Notes: generated by a model not told the origin, from the sequence alone. Numbered from the stretch's first letter, positions 17,008 through 26,449 are shown. The stretch: DNA of 64,000 bases from an uncultured Draconibacterium sp. (GCF_913060805.1 NZ_CAJXTC010000018.1:49673-113672), one strand, 5' to 3'. A program made the numbers and translations.

Positions 17008-18000
17008 CTATTTCGATATTTCCAACATCCGTTGAATCGGGATGCGGGCTTTTTCAATTACATCTTGTGGAAGTGTAACCTCCGGCTGTTCGTGTTTTAA
17101 ACAGATATACAGCTTTTGCAGGCTGTTTAATTTCATGTACTCACAGTCGTTGCAGGCACATGTTGAATCGTTCGACGGCGCCGGAATAAATATCTTATCC
17201 GGACACGCTTTGGTCATCTGGTGCAGAATACCGCTTTCGGTGGCTACAATAAATTTCTTGGCATCGCTGCTCTGTACGTAATTCAGCAGTGCAGTTGTTG
17301 ATCCGATATGTTTTGCCAGCAAAAGAACCGGTTTCTCACACTCGGGGTGGGCGATAAACTCGGCATCAGGATGTGCGTCCATCAGGTCGATAATCTTTTC
17401 TACCGAATATTGCTCGTGAACCATGCAGGCGCCATCCCACAGTACCATGCTGCGGCCGGTTATGCTGTTAATATAGTTTCCAAGGTTTTTATCCGGAGCG
17501 AAGATCAGCTTTTCGTCTTCAGGGAAACTGTCGACAATCTTTTTGGCATTGGCCGATGTACAAACAATGTCGGACATGGTTTTTAATGCAGCCGTTGCAT
17601 TTACATAGGTAATTACCTTGTGGTCGGGATATTTCGCTTTAAATGCCGCAAATTTATCTGCCGGTGCCGACTCTGCCAGCGAACAGCTTGCCTTCAGGTC
17701 GGGAAGGATCACTTTTTTATCAGGATTGATGATCTTGGCTGTTTCGGCCATAAAATGCACCCCCACAAAAACGATCATGTCGGCATCTACTTTCGCTGCA
17801 GCCTGCGCCAATCCAAGACTGTCGCCAACGTAGTCAGCAATGTCCTGCAGCGCGCCTTCAACGTAAAAGTGGCTGAGTATTACAGCATTCTTTTCCTTTT
17901 TCAGGCGCTTAATTTCTTCAACCAATTTCAGGCTCGGATCAATTGTTTCCTCAATATAACCCTTCTCGTCCAACATTTTATTTATCTGAAGCTGTTCCAT
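17008..18000 (-). CDS. nadA: quinolinate synthase NadA
   Basis: Encodes 330 aa, full length. It condenses iminoaspartate with dihydroxyacetone phosphate to quinolinate in NAD biosynthesis, using a [4Fe-4S] cluster. Seen: VILSHFYVEGALQDIADYVGDSLGLAQAA, VGVHFMAETAKI, the first cluster Cys in LKASCSLAES, YVNATAALK, the second Cys region (about residue 202, WDGACMVHEQY), and the C-terminal CACNDCEYMKLN. The usual partner nadB is not in the window. It is separated from the next minus-strand gene by a terminator, so it likely has its own promoter in 18001-18085. Confidence 0.95.
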   Translation of the reverse strand: MEQLQINKMLDEKGYIEETIDPSLKLVEEIKRLKKEKNAVILSHFYVEGALQDIADYVGDSLGLAQAAAKVDADMIVFVGVHFMAETAKIINPDKKVILPDLKASCSLAESAPADKFAAFKAKYPDHKVITYVNATAALKTMSDIVCTSANAKKIVDSFPEDEKLIFAPDKNLGNYINSITGRSMVLWDGACMVHEQYSVEKIIDLMDAHPDAEFIAHPECEKPVLLLAKHIGSTTALLNYVQSSDAKKFIVATESGILHQMTKACPDKIFIPAPSNDSTCACNDCEYMKLNSLQKLYICLKHEQPEVTLPQDVIEKARIPIQRMLEISK

Positions 18001-18085
18001 CTCTTAGATTCTGAATAAACAGGGCGCAAAAATATAAATTCCTTTAAAAAAAACAGTGATTACGGTTAAATGTTTGGTTTTGAAG

Positions 18086-18114
18086 CATAAAAAAAGCCGC
18101 TTAATAGCGGCTTC
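18086..18114 (-). terminator. terminator of the TonB receptor-lipoprotein operon
   Basis: Read on the minus strand, AAGCCGCT pairs with AGCGGCTT and is followed by a run of T. It lies 25 bases after the lipoprotein stop. Confidence 0.8.
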
Positions 18115-18138
18115 TTTATATTGAATTAAGGTAGATCC

Positions 18139-19782
18139 TTATTGCATAACGTAAACACCACCTTCAAGAATGATGTTCATTACATCGTCGTGAGTAGAAC
18201 CATCGTAAACAGTGTAAGTAACTGCAAACTTCTGTCCTTCTTCTGCTGATGGGTAGTTGTTTTCGATAACCAAAGTTACTGCTTCAAGCAACATTTCATC
18301 GGTCCACGAGAACAGGTTAAAGTTACCGTAGCTGGCAAGGTTACCGGTTTCTGATGGGTAAGTTGAACCTAGCTGATCAACAACTAAGGCATAATCACCG
18401 CTTGTGAAAGTGTACTTGATTGTATTGTCAGGTACCCAGGTAGTTCCGTCGTGTGCAAATTGCAGTGTAACGTCTTGAGTCGACTCGTAAGCAGCCCATT
18501 CGCCTGCTGTGAAAGTGAACAAAGTACCACGCAGTTGTGCACCTGTTGAACTTGAGTAATAATCGTAAACGATAGTCATCGCATCCTCTTCCTGTCCGTA
18601 AGGATAAGTATTTACCATAAATGCAGGTAAATAATCAAGTGGAGAAATAGAGCTGCTGAAGTTATTGTAGTAACCCGGACGGCCATAATCTTCGCCCATT
18701 GCATCTAAATCGGCACTGCTTAAGAAGTAAACACCTTCTGAAGCTTCCCATTCGCCATCTTCGTTATAAGTGAAGTAAGCTGCTTTGCTGATGGTTTCGT
18801 CTTTAATACCGCTTGAAACTACAATGTTATCGATTTCCCAGGCCGGAGCTACGTCTTCAGTTGATTGGTATTTGAAAGCGATATTGATGGTTTCACCTTC
18901 GTAAGCTGACAGGTCAACTGGCTCAGACAAAACAAAAGTCCAGTCGCCACCGCTTGGCATTTCTTCCAGTGTAAGTACATCCCATGTTGCAGTTGTTACA
19001 TCGCCATCGTAATCAGTAGAAACCAAAACGCTTGCAAGATCTAAGTTACCCGAAGCGTAGTTGATTGCCTGGTTGATGCGTACAACAACATTGCTGTAGT
19101 CTGATAAATCAACTGCAGGAGAAACCAGGTAGTTTTCAACAACACCGTCGCCGTAAGCCGACATGTATGCGTATTCAACACCGCTGTAGTCTCTGTTTTC
19201 CCATTCAGTTGGTCCGGCAACATATTCAGGAGTAAAATCACCCAAAGTTCCGTTAAAACCTTCTTCAAGAAGAGTAATTGACTGCGCTACTGTGTTTGAT
19301 ACGTGCTCTTCGTAACGTACTAAAACGATATCGCCTTCTGCAGGATCAGCAACAGCGCCATCCAGGTAATCAGGGATAAGTGCCAAAGCATCTTCTGAAG
19401 GCAAGAAACCTACAGCGCCAATTTCGCTTTGTGGGTAGTCTGCGTCTTCCATTTCAACTTCGTCGGCATAAGTGTAATCGCCAACGCCAGGAGCAGAACC
19501 TACATATAATTTATAGCCTACCAGTACTGAAGAACCATTTCCCCAAACCGGGTATTTCTCGGTTAAGAAAGCCGGAAGCATTTCTTTAGCATCGTCAACG
19601 CTGTTGAAACTTCCGTAGCCCAGATCCAAATCATCGTAGTCTTCGTCGGTAAGCGTGTACTCAACATCTCCTACAATTGGATTATCCATTGCATCAATCT
19701 CCTCGTGTATATCATCGAGTGAATTACACGCAGTTGCAAAAATCAATGCAAGTATTGCGAATAAGTATGTTATCTTTTTCAT
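18139..19782 (-). CDS. surface lipoprotein with three repeats and a choice-of-anchor J-like domain
   Basis: Encodes 547 aa. The lipobox FATAC (Cys near residue 19) predicts a lipoprotein. Residues about 40-130, 350-435 and 455-547 look like copies of one module: an aromatic/acidic start (YTLTDEDYDDLDLGYG), then LPAFLTEKYP or a relative, then V-x-Y-x-x-Y and a beta strand. Between the first two, about 160-320, lies a choice-of-anchor J (cleaved-adhesin-like) beta-sandwich with ENYLVSPAVDLSDYSNVVV and WEIDNIVV. It starts 19 bases after the TonB receptor gene, so it is probably its outer-membrane partner, in the way SusD partners SusC, though it is not SusD-like. The ligand is unknown. Confidence 0.7.
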   Translation of the reverse strand: MKKITYLFAILALIFATACNSLDDIHEEIDAMDNPIVGDVEYTLTDEDYDDLDLGYGSFNSVDDAKEMLPAFLTEKYPVWGNGSSVLVGYKLYVGSAPGVGDYTYADEVEMEDADYPQSEIGAVGFLPSEDALALIPDYLDGAVADPAEGDIVLVRYEEHVSNTVAQSITLLEEGFNGTLGDFTPEYVAGPTEWENRDYSGVEYAYMSAYGDGVVENYLVSPAVDLSDYSNVVVRINQAINYASGNLDLASVLVSTDYDGDVTTATWDVLTLEEMPSGGDWTFVLSEPVDLSAYEGETINIAFKYQSTEDVAPAWEIDNIVVSSGIKDETISKAAYFTYNEDGEWEASEGVYFLSSADLDAMGEDYGRPGYYNNFSSSISPLDYLPAFMVNTYPYGQEEDAMTIVYDYYSSSTGAQLRGTLFTFTAGEWAAYESTQDVTLQFAHDGTTWVPDNTIKYTFTSGDYALVVDQLGSTYPSETGNLASYGNFNLFSWTDEMLLEAVTLVIENNYPSAEEGQKFAVTYTVYDGSTHDDVMNIILEGGVYVMQ

Positions 19783-19801
19783 CGTAATATTGTCTTTTTA
19801 A

Positions 19802-22351
19802 TTAAAAATCAATTTTTAAGCTGGCACTGAAAGTTCTACCGAAACCGTACCATACAAGAGCTGTTGCAGCATCGTTGCCTTTACCGTTAATTGCATCGGC
19901 AATGTAATCGGTGTCGAATACGTTGTTAATCGCTCCGATAAGTGTTGCATCGAATTCACCAATTTTGAAACCGTGACGAAGACCTACATCGAATAAACCG
20001 TAATCAGGCACTTTCCAAGGTTGTGGTGCGCCTTCGCTGGTTACGTTTGTTGGCTCGAAATCAGCATAGTAATCGGCGAAATAAGTATAGTCAACAGTAA
20101 AGTATGATTTGCTTAATAACTGGTATTCCAAACCAACAGCAGCTGTAGTTTGTGCAGCATCCGAAACTTTCAAACCGTCGATGTACAGGTTGATAGGATC
20201 TCCAATTGGATTTTGCTGATCGTCGTATACCTGAACATTTTCTACGTTGTTGTTCCATTTCCAGTCGCCAAGAGATAACATACCTGTAAGTTTCAGGCTT
20301 GTTGTTACATCCCAGTTTGCGTCAACCTCAAGACCCTGGTGAAGTGCGTTAACACCTAACAGGTTTAGGAAATACTCTTCGTTTTCCGGTCCGTATAATA
20401 CATCGGTAAATGTACGGTCGTTCCAGGCTGTGCGGTACACGTTAATGTTAGCGCTGAAGTTTTTAGTACGGTAACCGTAACCAAACTCAACACTAAAGAT
20501 TTTTTGGTTTTCAGCATCCTCGTTAATGTGCTCGTTATCGTAGTTCAGGAAAACGGCATCAAAACCGGCAGCTTTTTCGAAATAACCAATGTTGGCAAAA
20601 ACGTTGTGGTTTTCGTTAATGTTGTAGTTTGCACCACCTTTAACCATAAAACCAAGGAAGTTGTAACGATCTGTTTCCTGAAGTGGATCAGAATCGAGGT
20701 AGTTGAAATAGTCGATACGTTTGTAAGAAGTGTTTGAAACAGATGCTGAAACAAATCCTGACAATACATCGTTCGAGTACTCAAGCTGACCGAAAACACC
20801 TTGCCAACCCACAACTCCGTCGTTGTAGTAGTTGTATTTGTCGCCTACTTTTAAGGCTTTGTTTGGCTCGTTAATATCGTCGTCGCTCAATGCATACTCA
20901 GCACCCATCAAATCGGTAACTTCGTAAAAGTGGTGACCGGTGTAAGTTCTTAAGTCAATACCACCCACAAAAGTAAGGTCGTCGGTAATTTTTGTATCTA
21001 ACGAAGATAAAATTCCGTACCAGCTGTGGTCGTTATGCGATGCTCTTAACCACGAAATTGCACCGTTTGGACCGTTTGCACGGTTAGCTTCAACAATTGC
21101 ATCCAAATCCATTGGCTGATCGAAATCACCTAAACGTTGGTTGAAAAGGCTGTTTTCGCCTCCTCTACCACCGCCACCACCGTTACCCCACGATGCGTAA
21201 AGCGAAGTAGATAAAGTAGTATTTGGTGTAATTGACCAATAGTGGTTCAACGAGTTTTGCGATTTGTGGTAGAAGTTATCTTCAACGTGAGTAACCTGGC
21301 CATTCATAATACCCCAGTCAGGGTTGAATTTTCTTCCGCTCTCTGCTTCTCTGTAGTCAGAAATCAAACTTCTGTTCTGACGTTGTCCGTGACGCTGAGG
21401 TGCACCAAATGAAGTTAAAGAGATACGGTGGTTCTCACCAATTTTTTTCGAGATGTTTACGAAGTAGTTGTAACCGCTGAATTCAGTTCCGTCAACATAA
21501 CCGTTACCAGTTGTGCGGGCAAACGATACAGTAGCAGCAAAACCGTTATCCATTAAACCGGTTGACAATGTTCCGCCAAATTTTTTGTAACCGTCGTTAC
21601 CAAAACCTGAAATAAAGTTACCACCTTGTTCCATGTCGGTTGTTTTGGTTACAATATTAATGGTACCACCAATTGATGGAACGGCAACTTTAGAAGCTCC
21701 CAAACCACGCTGTACCTGCATTGTTCTTGTAACATCAGAAAGGCCGGCCCAGTTACTCCAGTATACCCAACCGTTTTCCATGTCGTTTACAGGAACACCG
21801 TTGATCATTACCGCAACGTTTTCTGAAGTAAAACCACGAAGGTTTACACGACCGTCACCAAAACCACCACCTGATTTTGTTGCATAAACACCGGGAGTAG
21901 TTTTTAAGATCTCAGGAAATTCCTGCGTTCCCAGTTTTGTTTGGATCATTTCGGCCGGAATGTTAGAAACAGCAACAGGCGTTTCGCGACTAATTGCCAC
22001 CGATGCCAGTACCATAACTTCGTTAATACCAACTGCGTCTGATTTTAACTGAATCGTTCCCAGGTCTTTTGTCTGACCACCTGAAACTGATACAGTAATC
22101 TTTTCAAGCGTATACCCGATATAAGTAACGATAAGGTTTACTTCGCCTGCAGGAACAGACAATTTAAATTTACCATCAATATCGGCGATAGTACCTTTTG
22201 TTGTTCCTTCAACAACAATGTTTGCACCAATGAGTGCCTCACTGGTTTCTGCATCTACAACCACGCCGGTAATAGTACCCTGCGCGTAAGTTGCAAATGA
22301 ATACAGGCTAAAAACAGCCAGTAATACAATCGAAAAAATTGCTTTTTTCAT
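19802..22351 (-). CDS. TonB-dependent outer-membrane receptor with carboxypeptidase-like N-domain
   Basis: Encodes 849 aa. A signal peptide ends at SFATYAQ (about residue 23). A CarboxypepD_reg-like domain follows (GTITGVVVDAETSEALIGAN...GTTKGTIADIDGKF, about 25-105), then the plug (NIPAEMIQTKLGTQEFPEIL, GVYATKSGGGFGDGRVNLRG, VMINGVPVNDMENG, SIGGTINIVTK) and a beta barrel ending in FSASLKIDF. It lacks the length and SusD partner of SusC proteins, so it belongs to the wider TonB-receptor group. It imports an unknown ligand using TonB-ExbBD. It is the first gene of a two-gene operon with the repeat lipoprotein. Confidence 0.88.
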   Translation of the reverse strand: MKKAIFSIVLLAVFSLYSFATYAQGTITGVVVDAETSEALIGANIVVEGTTKGTIADIDGKFKLSVPAGEVNLIVTYIGYTLEKITVSVSGGQTKDLGTIQLKSDAVGINEVMVLASVAISRETPVAVSNIPAEMIQTKLGTQEFPEILKTTPGVYATKSGGGFGDGRVNLRGFTSENVAVMINGVPVNDMENGWVYWSNWAGLSDVTRTMQVQRGLGASKVAVPSIGGTINIVTKTTDMEQGGNFISGFGNDGYKKFGGTLSTGLMDNGFAATVSFARTTGNGYVDGTEFSGYNYFVNISKKIGENHRISLTSFGAPQRHGQRQNRSLISDYREAESGRKFNPDWGIMNGQVTHVEDNFYHKSQNSLNHYWSITPNTTLSTSLYASWGNGGGGGRGGENSLFNQRLGDFDQPMDLDAIVEANRANGPNGAISWLRASHNDHSWYGILSSLDTKITDDLTFVGGIDLRTYTGHHFYEVTDLMGAEYALSDDDINEPNKALKVGDKYNYYNDGVVGWQGVFGQLEYSNDVLSGFVSASVSNTSYKRIDYFNYLDSDPLQETDRYNFLGFMVKGGANYNINENHNVFANIGYFEKAAGFDAVFLNYDNEHINEDAENQKIFSVEFGYGYRTKNFSANINVYRTAWNDRTFTDVLYGPENEEYFLNLLGVNALHQGLEVDANWDVTTSLKLTGMLSLGDWKWNNNVENVQVYDDQQNPIGDPINLYIDGLKVSDAAQTTAAVGLEYQLLSKSYFTVDYTYFADYYADFEPTNVTSEGAPQPWKVPDYGLFDVGLRHGFKIGEFDATLIGAINNVFDTDYIADAINGKGNDAATALVWYGFGRTFSASLKIDF

Positions 22352-22923
22352 AGAATTATTAATTTGGATTAAAAATAAATATTGAATTTAAATCAATTTC
22401 TGAATGACTTGTATGTGTTTGAGGCTCTTCATCCCACTATCGTAGGCGCGGTTAGTTAGAACATGTTTTTTTGTGTATCCTAATGTGGCTCTCATTTTTT
22501 ATCTGTGTGCTTTTTCTTTTTTTTTTGACTGTAAAATCAAACTCCCCCCAATTTCCTAAACGTGCAGCAAAGGAAACTTTTCTTTCAGTCGTTTTTGTTA
22601 AATAGATGTTATCTTATTGTGTACTATGCCTTAACTTTTGCCCCACTTCTAACAAGATAAAATTCCTATTAATGCTCAGTAAAAACAAACTAACACGAAT
22701 TAAGTTGTTAAATAAATTGTTTGAGTTATTAACATTTTTATTCACATTTTAACACTTTGTAGGTGTTATGTAAATGGCAAAACTGCATCTTATTGTTAAT
22801 CAGAGTGACGGACTTTCATTTTCTTAAAAAATTATTGAAAAATATTGCATTTCGCAAGTATCAGTAAATCAGCGAAAAAGAAAGTTTTTGCTAATTTGAA
22901 TGTAAAAAATATGGTACTATGTG
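22352..22923. other. AT-rich intergenic region upstream of the TonB receptor
   Basis: No gene, repeat or riboswitch could be recognised here. It must hold the minus-strand promoter of the receptor operon, but no exact TAnnTTTG box was found on that strand. The stretch around 22420-22480 is GC-richer than the rest and could be a structured leader, without a family match. Confidence 0.4.
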
Positions 22924-22955
22924 TTGCAAAGTACTAGATTAATGACATATATTTG
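22924..22955 (+). promoter_or_regulatory. promoter of the PadR/PspC operon (-33 TTG, -7 TATATTTG)
   Basis: TTG at 22924-22926 and TATATTTG at 22948-22955 are 21 bases apart, matching the Bacteroidetes -33/-7 arrangement. Transcription would start near 22961, giving a leader of about 190 bases. Confidence 0.6.
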
Positions 22956-22961
22956 TAATGC

Positions 22962-23151
22962 AAACAACGATGTAAAAAAAAGTACATTCTTAAAAAAAGT
23001 TCTTTACAGGTTGTAACGGAAACAAAAAACAATCGTCTTAAAGACGGAAACAGAAAACAATTAGAAAACGAATGAAGAGCGAACTTCAGAAAAAATCGCA
23101 AAGCCAAAAAACAAAAACAATTACAGAAACAGAAAACAAAAACTCAAAGTC
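22962..23151 (+). other. long A-rich 5' leader of the PadR/PspC operon
   Basis: Nearly free of T in its second half, with repeated GAAACAGAAAACAA-like units (around 23045, 23058 and 23122). It also holds a short inverted repeat, CGTCTTAAAGACG (23034-23046). An unstructured A-rich leader of this kind may enhance translation or bind a protein or small RNA. Confidence 0.4.
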
Positions 23152-23583
23152 ATGAAAACAAAAAACAATGTTCAGAAAGCAGTTTTACGATCAGCAGCAG
23201 TAGTAGTTAGCTTTGTTCTTATTAGTTTTACAGTGAGCGCACAAACATTTTGGAAACGTTTATTGGAAAATACAGGTTTTAGCGATATTGCCATGGCAAT
23301 GGCAGCACCCGCTGAAATAGCAGATGTGGAAGGAATTCCAGCAGAGACCGAGGCTAACTATTACTTTGTTAACGAAGTTGAACCGGCCATGGAAGTTGAA
23401 GCATGGATGACCGACGATTCAAGATTTACCACCACTCAGTTTGAATACAGCGAGGCAACAGAAACAAGCCTTGAAGTGGAAGACTGGATGATGAACGAAA
23501 CATTTTTTCAGCCGGTTGTAGAAGAGGAAGCAGCGCTGGAGCTGGAAGCCTGGATGGTTTCGGAAAATACCTGGGCTATTTAG
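23152..23583 (+). CDS. small secreted protein with three (L/M)E(V/L)E-x-WM motifs
   Basis: Encodes 143 aa. A signal peptide ends at TVSAQ (about residue 30). The mature protein is acidic and mostly featureless except for three spaced copies of one motif: AMEVEAWMTDDSRF, SLEVEDWMMNETFF and ALELEAWMVSENTW (the last at the C terminus), about 30 residues apart. I have seen similar short proteins in related bacteria but know of no function. It heads an operon with a PadR regulator and a PspC protein, so an envelope-stress role or a role as substrate or signal is inferred. It starts behind an unusually long A-rich leader, which suggests high or controlled expression. Confidence 0.65.
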   Translation: MKTKNNVQKAVLRSAAVVVSFVLISFTVSAQTFWKRLLENTGFSDIAMAMAAPAEIADVEGIPAETEANYYFVNEVEPAMEVEAWMTDDSRFTTTQFEYSEATETSLEVEDWMMNETFFQPVVEEEAALELEAWMVSENTWAI

Positions 23584-23646
23584 TAGCGGGTATGGCCAAT
23601 TAACAGTGAGGAAAATAGAGGACTAACAGATAGAAAGGGACATAAA

Positions 23647-23979
23647 ATGAAGATAGAAAACACAAAAGCACAAATGAGAAAGGGAGTACTGGAATACTGT
23701 ATCCTGCTCGTTCTCGACGGAAAACCACTTTATGCCAGCGATATTATTCAATCGTTGAAAGAAGCAAAAATGATAGTGGTAGAAGGAACGTTGTATCCCT
23801 TGTTAACACGGCTGAAAAACGCCGGGTTGCTGGCTTACCGCTGGGAAGAATCAACACAAGGGCCACCTCGAAAATATTATGAGCTTACCGAAACCGGGCG
23901 TACTTTTTTAGTTGAACTTGAAGGTTCGTGGAGCGAACTGGTTGGCGCAGTGCAAACAATTAGAGACAACAAAGCTTAG
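23647..23979 (+). CDS. PadR family transcriptional regulator
   Basis: Encodes 110 aa, the short PadR-s2 type. The winged helix is clear: KGVLEYCILLVLDGKPLYASDIIQSLKEA, then VVEGTLYPLLTRLKNAGLLAYRW (recognition helix and wing start), then GPPRKYYELTETGRTFL. PadR repressors bind DNA as dimers and respond to small molecules or stress. In Bacteroidota it commonly precedes a PspC-domain gene, as here with a gap of 31 bases, so it likely regulates this operon. Confidence 0.9.
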   Translation: MKIENTKAQMRKGVLEYCILLVLDGKPLYASDIIQSLKEAKMIVVEGTLYPLLTRLKNAGLLAYRWEESTQGPPRKYYELTETGRTFLVELEGSWSELVGAVQTIRDNKA

Positions 23980-24010
23980 TCCATCCTAATAATTTCAAAC
24001 AAAAAACAAG

Positions 24011-25603
24011 ATGAAAAAGACATTCACAATAAATATAAGCGGCACAATATTTCACATTGAAGAGGATGCCTACGAGGTGCTGCAAAGATACCTTATCAAC
24101 CTGAAAAACCATTTTGGAGTTGACGAGGAAGGAAAAGAGATTATTGCTGATATTGAGGCACGTATTGCCGAGATTTTTAGCTCGAAAAGTACCGACGAGA
24201 AAAAGGTTATTACCGTTGAGTGGGTAAACGACATGGTTGAAATAATGGGAACTCCCGAAGATTTTGCCGAGGAAGAAGGCGAAGATGAAGATGTTTCTAT
24301 TGCATCGGAAGCCAAACGTAAACGTCGTTTGTACCGCGATCCCGATCATCGTGTGCTGGGGGGAATTTGCGGAGGTTTGGGAGCCTACTTTAACATGGAT
24401 CCGGTAATCCTGCGTATCATTTTGGTGATCCTGTTCTTTGTAACATCGGGTGCTGCCGGACTGGCTTACCTGATTTTGTGGATTGCCGTACCGAAAGCGG
24501 TTAGCACTGCTCAACGTCTTGAAATGCGTGGCCAGGAAGCTACCGTTAAAAACATCGAGAAATCGATAAAAGAAGAGGTAAAAGAAGTAAAAGAAAGCTA
24601 TAAGAAATTTAAAGAATCGGATACCTACTCGAAAGGAAAAAAGTCGATGGAAGGAGCCGGCGACGTGGTTTATAATATTTTCAAAGTAATTCTGAAAGTA
24701 TTTGTAATTGTGTTTGGTGTGTTCCTTATCATTTCCGGTTTCTTCGGAATACTTGGATTGGTTTCGTCAATGATTATTGGCCATTCGTTTGTTGAAGGAA
24801 TGCCACTGGTTTGGGGACCCGAAATTCATGTGCCAAATATGTTGAACCACTTTATTGAGCCGGGTGCAGTTACCTGGGGATTGATATTGGTTGGACTGAT
24901 TGCAGGCCTTCCGTTGCTTGCTCTTGTTTATATCGGAACCAAGTTGGTTTTCAGGTATAAATCGAACAATGCAGCAGTTGCCTTGTCGATGGTTGGTGTA
25001 TGGTTGGTATCGCTTTTCGCCCTGTTAATTCTTTCGGTTGGTCAGGTTGGAAACTACAAACAAAGCTCATCGATTACCAAAAGCGAAACCATTTCGTGCG
25101 ATTCGTGTCAGACCTTGTACCTCAGGGTAGCCGAAGATAAATTGGATGATTACGCCGAAATCGACTGGGATGTGGAAGGTTTTAAAGTAGCTGTTATTGA
25201 TGGCGAGGAAGTAGTGGTTGGTTATCCGCAGCTGGATGTTATCCGTTCGTCGGGCGATGATTTTGTGGTAACAGTTCGCTATTCGTCACGCGGTAAAACA
25301 CGCGACAATGCAAAACAGTGGTGCGAAGAAATGGTGTACACTTACGAGAGAACTGATTCAACGCTTTATTTCGATCCGTATTTCTTTATCGGCGACGAGG
25401 CCAAATGGAGAGGACAGGAAGTGGATATAAAAGTACGCGTACCTGAAGGAAAAGCAGTATTCCTTGGAAACGACATGGACGAGATAATTCATGATATTGA
25501 AAACGTTTCGAACACCTGGGATGGCGATATGGTTGGAAAATACTGGGAAATGAAACCTGAAGGATTGACAGAAAAAGTAACCGATACAGAAAACGAAGAT
25601 TAA
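24011..25603 (+). CDS. PspC-domain membrane protein
   Basis: Encodes 530 aa. An N-terminal cytosolic part (about 1-95) precedes a PspC domain (about 97-162): RLYRDPDHRVLGGICGGLGAYFNMDPVILRIILV and YLILWIAVPKA. A charged linker rich in Glu/Lys (about 170-215) may be a coiled coil. Three further membrane segments lie at about 225-260, 290-320 and 330-355, and the last about 175 residues are an extracytoplasmic beta-rich domain. PspC proteins sense envelope or membrane stress in phage-shock systems. It is cotranscribed with the PadR regulator and followed after 9 bases by a small membrane protein. Confidence 0.85.
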   Translation: MKKTFTINISGTIFHIEEDAYEVLQRYLINLKNHFGVDEEGKEIIADIEARIAEIFSSKSTDEKKVITVEWVNDMVEIMGTPEDFAEEEGEDEDVSIASEAKRKRRLYRDPDHRVLGGICGGLGAYFNMDPVILRIILVILFFVTSGAAGLAYLILWIAVPKAVSTAQRLEMRGQEATVKNIEKSIKEEVKEVKESYKKFKESDTYSKGKKSMEGAGDVVYNIFKVILKVFVIVFGVFLIISGFFGILGLVSSMIIGHSFVEGMPLVWGPEIHVPNMLNHFIEPGAVTWGLILVGLIAGLPLLALVYIGTKLVFRYKSNNAAVALSMVGVWLVSLFALLILSVGQVGNYKQSSSITKSETISCDSCQTLYLRVAEDKLDDYAEIDWDVEGFKVAVIDGEEVVVGYPQLDVIRSSGDDFVVTVRYSSRGKTRDNAKQWCEEMVYTYERTDSTLYFDPYFFIGDEAKWRGQEVDIKVRVPEGKAVFLGNDMDEIIHDIENVSNTWDGDMVGKYWEMKPEGLTEKVTDTENED

Positions 25604-25612
25604 ACAGCTATT

Positions 25613-25858
25613 ATGCAAGAAGATAGAAAACAGATAGAAACACTCGTTTACCTGGTAGTACCGGCCGTGCTTTTATGGCTGACCTTTGGAGCATCATTTG
25701 CCTATGAAATGGGAAAAAACGGATTACATAATATCAACTGGTTTTGGATCATTCAAACTTGTTTGCCCGTTTTTATTATTTCGTCTTCAATGATGTTTTA
25801 TGCTGCCCGCGGTTTAAGAGCCGAGCGGATTTTAAATAAGAAAACACCTCGAAATTAG
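25613..25858 (+). CDS. small two-helix membrane protein
   Basis: Encodes 81 aa with two membrane segments (about residues 10-30 and 43-65) and a basic C terminus (ARGLRAERILNKKTPRN). No family recognised. Tight spacing with the PspC gene (9 bases) and the DUF4252 gene (28 bases) makes it a member of the envelope operon. Confidence 0.65.
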   Translation: MQEDRKQIETLVYLVVPAVLLWLTFGASFAYEMGKNGLHNINWFWIIQTCLPVFIISSSMMFYAARGLRAERILNKKTPRN

Positions 25859-25886
25859 AACGTTAATTACCAAAAAACTTTAACAG

Positions 25887-26384
25887 ATGAAAACAATTAC
25901 AACACTACTTTTTGCGCTTGGTCTTTTGTTGGCAGGATTGCTGGCATCGGGGCAAAGCAAGTCGGATAAAATGTATGATGTCTTTGCCAATAAAGACGGC
26001 ATTACCAGCTTTTCGTTCTCAAAGGATATGATCGATGCCATTGATATGGATTTAGGCGATGATGACGAAAAGAATGTAACCGGCGATTTGAGTCGAATTC
26101 GGTTTATGTCGTATAACCCTGAAAAAGGAAGTTTGAAAAACAGCGAGTTTACCAAAAAGGCTATTGCGCTTCTTCCAGCTAAATACAAAAAGTTCGAAGA
26201 TGATGATGAAGATTCGGATGCGGAGATCTATTTATTGGGAGGAAAGAAAAAATACTCTGAGTGTCATATTTTTATCACCAGTGAAAATGCTGAAGGCAAC
26301 AGTTTTGTTGTTTCGTTCTTTGGCGATTTTAATGTAAATGATATTGATAAACTAAAATCGCAGGGACAGGATATGTCGGAATAA
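25887..26384 (+). CDS. DUF4252 secreted protein
   Basis: Encodes 165 aa. The signal peptide is hydrophobic and ends near LLASGQ (residue 23). The mature part, starting MYDVFANKDGITSFSFSKDMIDAIDMDLGD, matches DUF4252, a family of short periplasmic proteins in Bacteroidota found next to regulators and PspC-like genes. No function is known to me. It is the last gene of the operon; a strong terminator follows within 25 bases. Confidence 0.75.
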   Translation: MKTITTLLFALGLLLAGLLASGQSKSDKMYDVFANKDGITSFSFSKDMIDAIDMDLGDDDEKNVTGDLSRIRFMSYNPEKGSLKNSEFTKKAIALLPAKYKKFEDDDEDSDAEIYLLGGKKKYSECHIFITSENAEGNSFVVSFFGDFNVNDIDKLKSQGQDMSE

Positions 26385-26407
26385 GACAGACAAATGATAC
26401 TTTTCTG

Positions 26408-26449
26408 AAGGTCGTTATAAGCTTATGTGCTTGTAACGACCTTTTGTTT
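26408..26449 (+). terminator. terminator of the PadR/PspC operon
   Basis: AAGGTCGTTATAAGC pairs with GCTTGTAACGACCTT (one G-T pair), followed by TTGTTTT. Confidence 0.85.

Noticed and set aside
22352..23151. Possible riboswitch in the 800-base gap before the TonB receptor
   Set aside because: I compared it with cobalamin and TPP conserved cores from memory and saw no match; only a GC-richer stretch remains.
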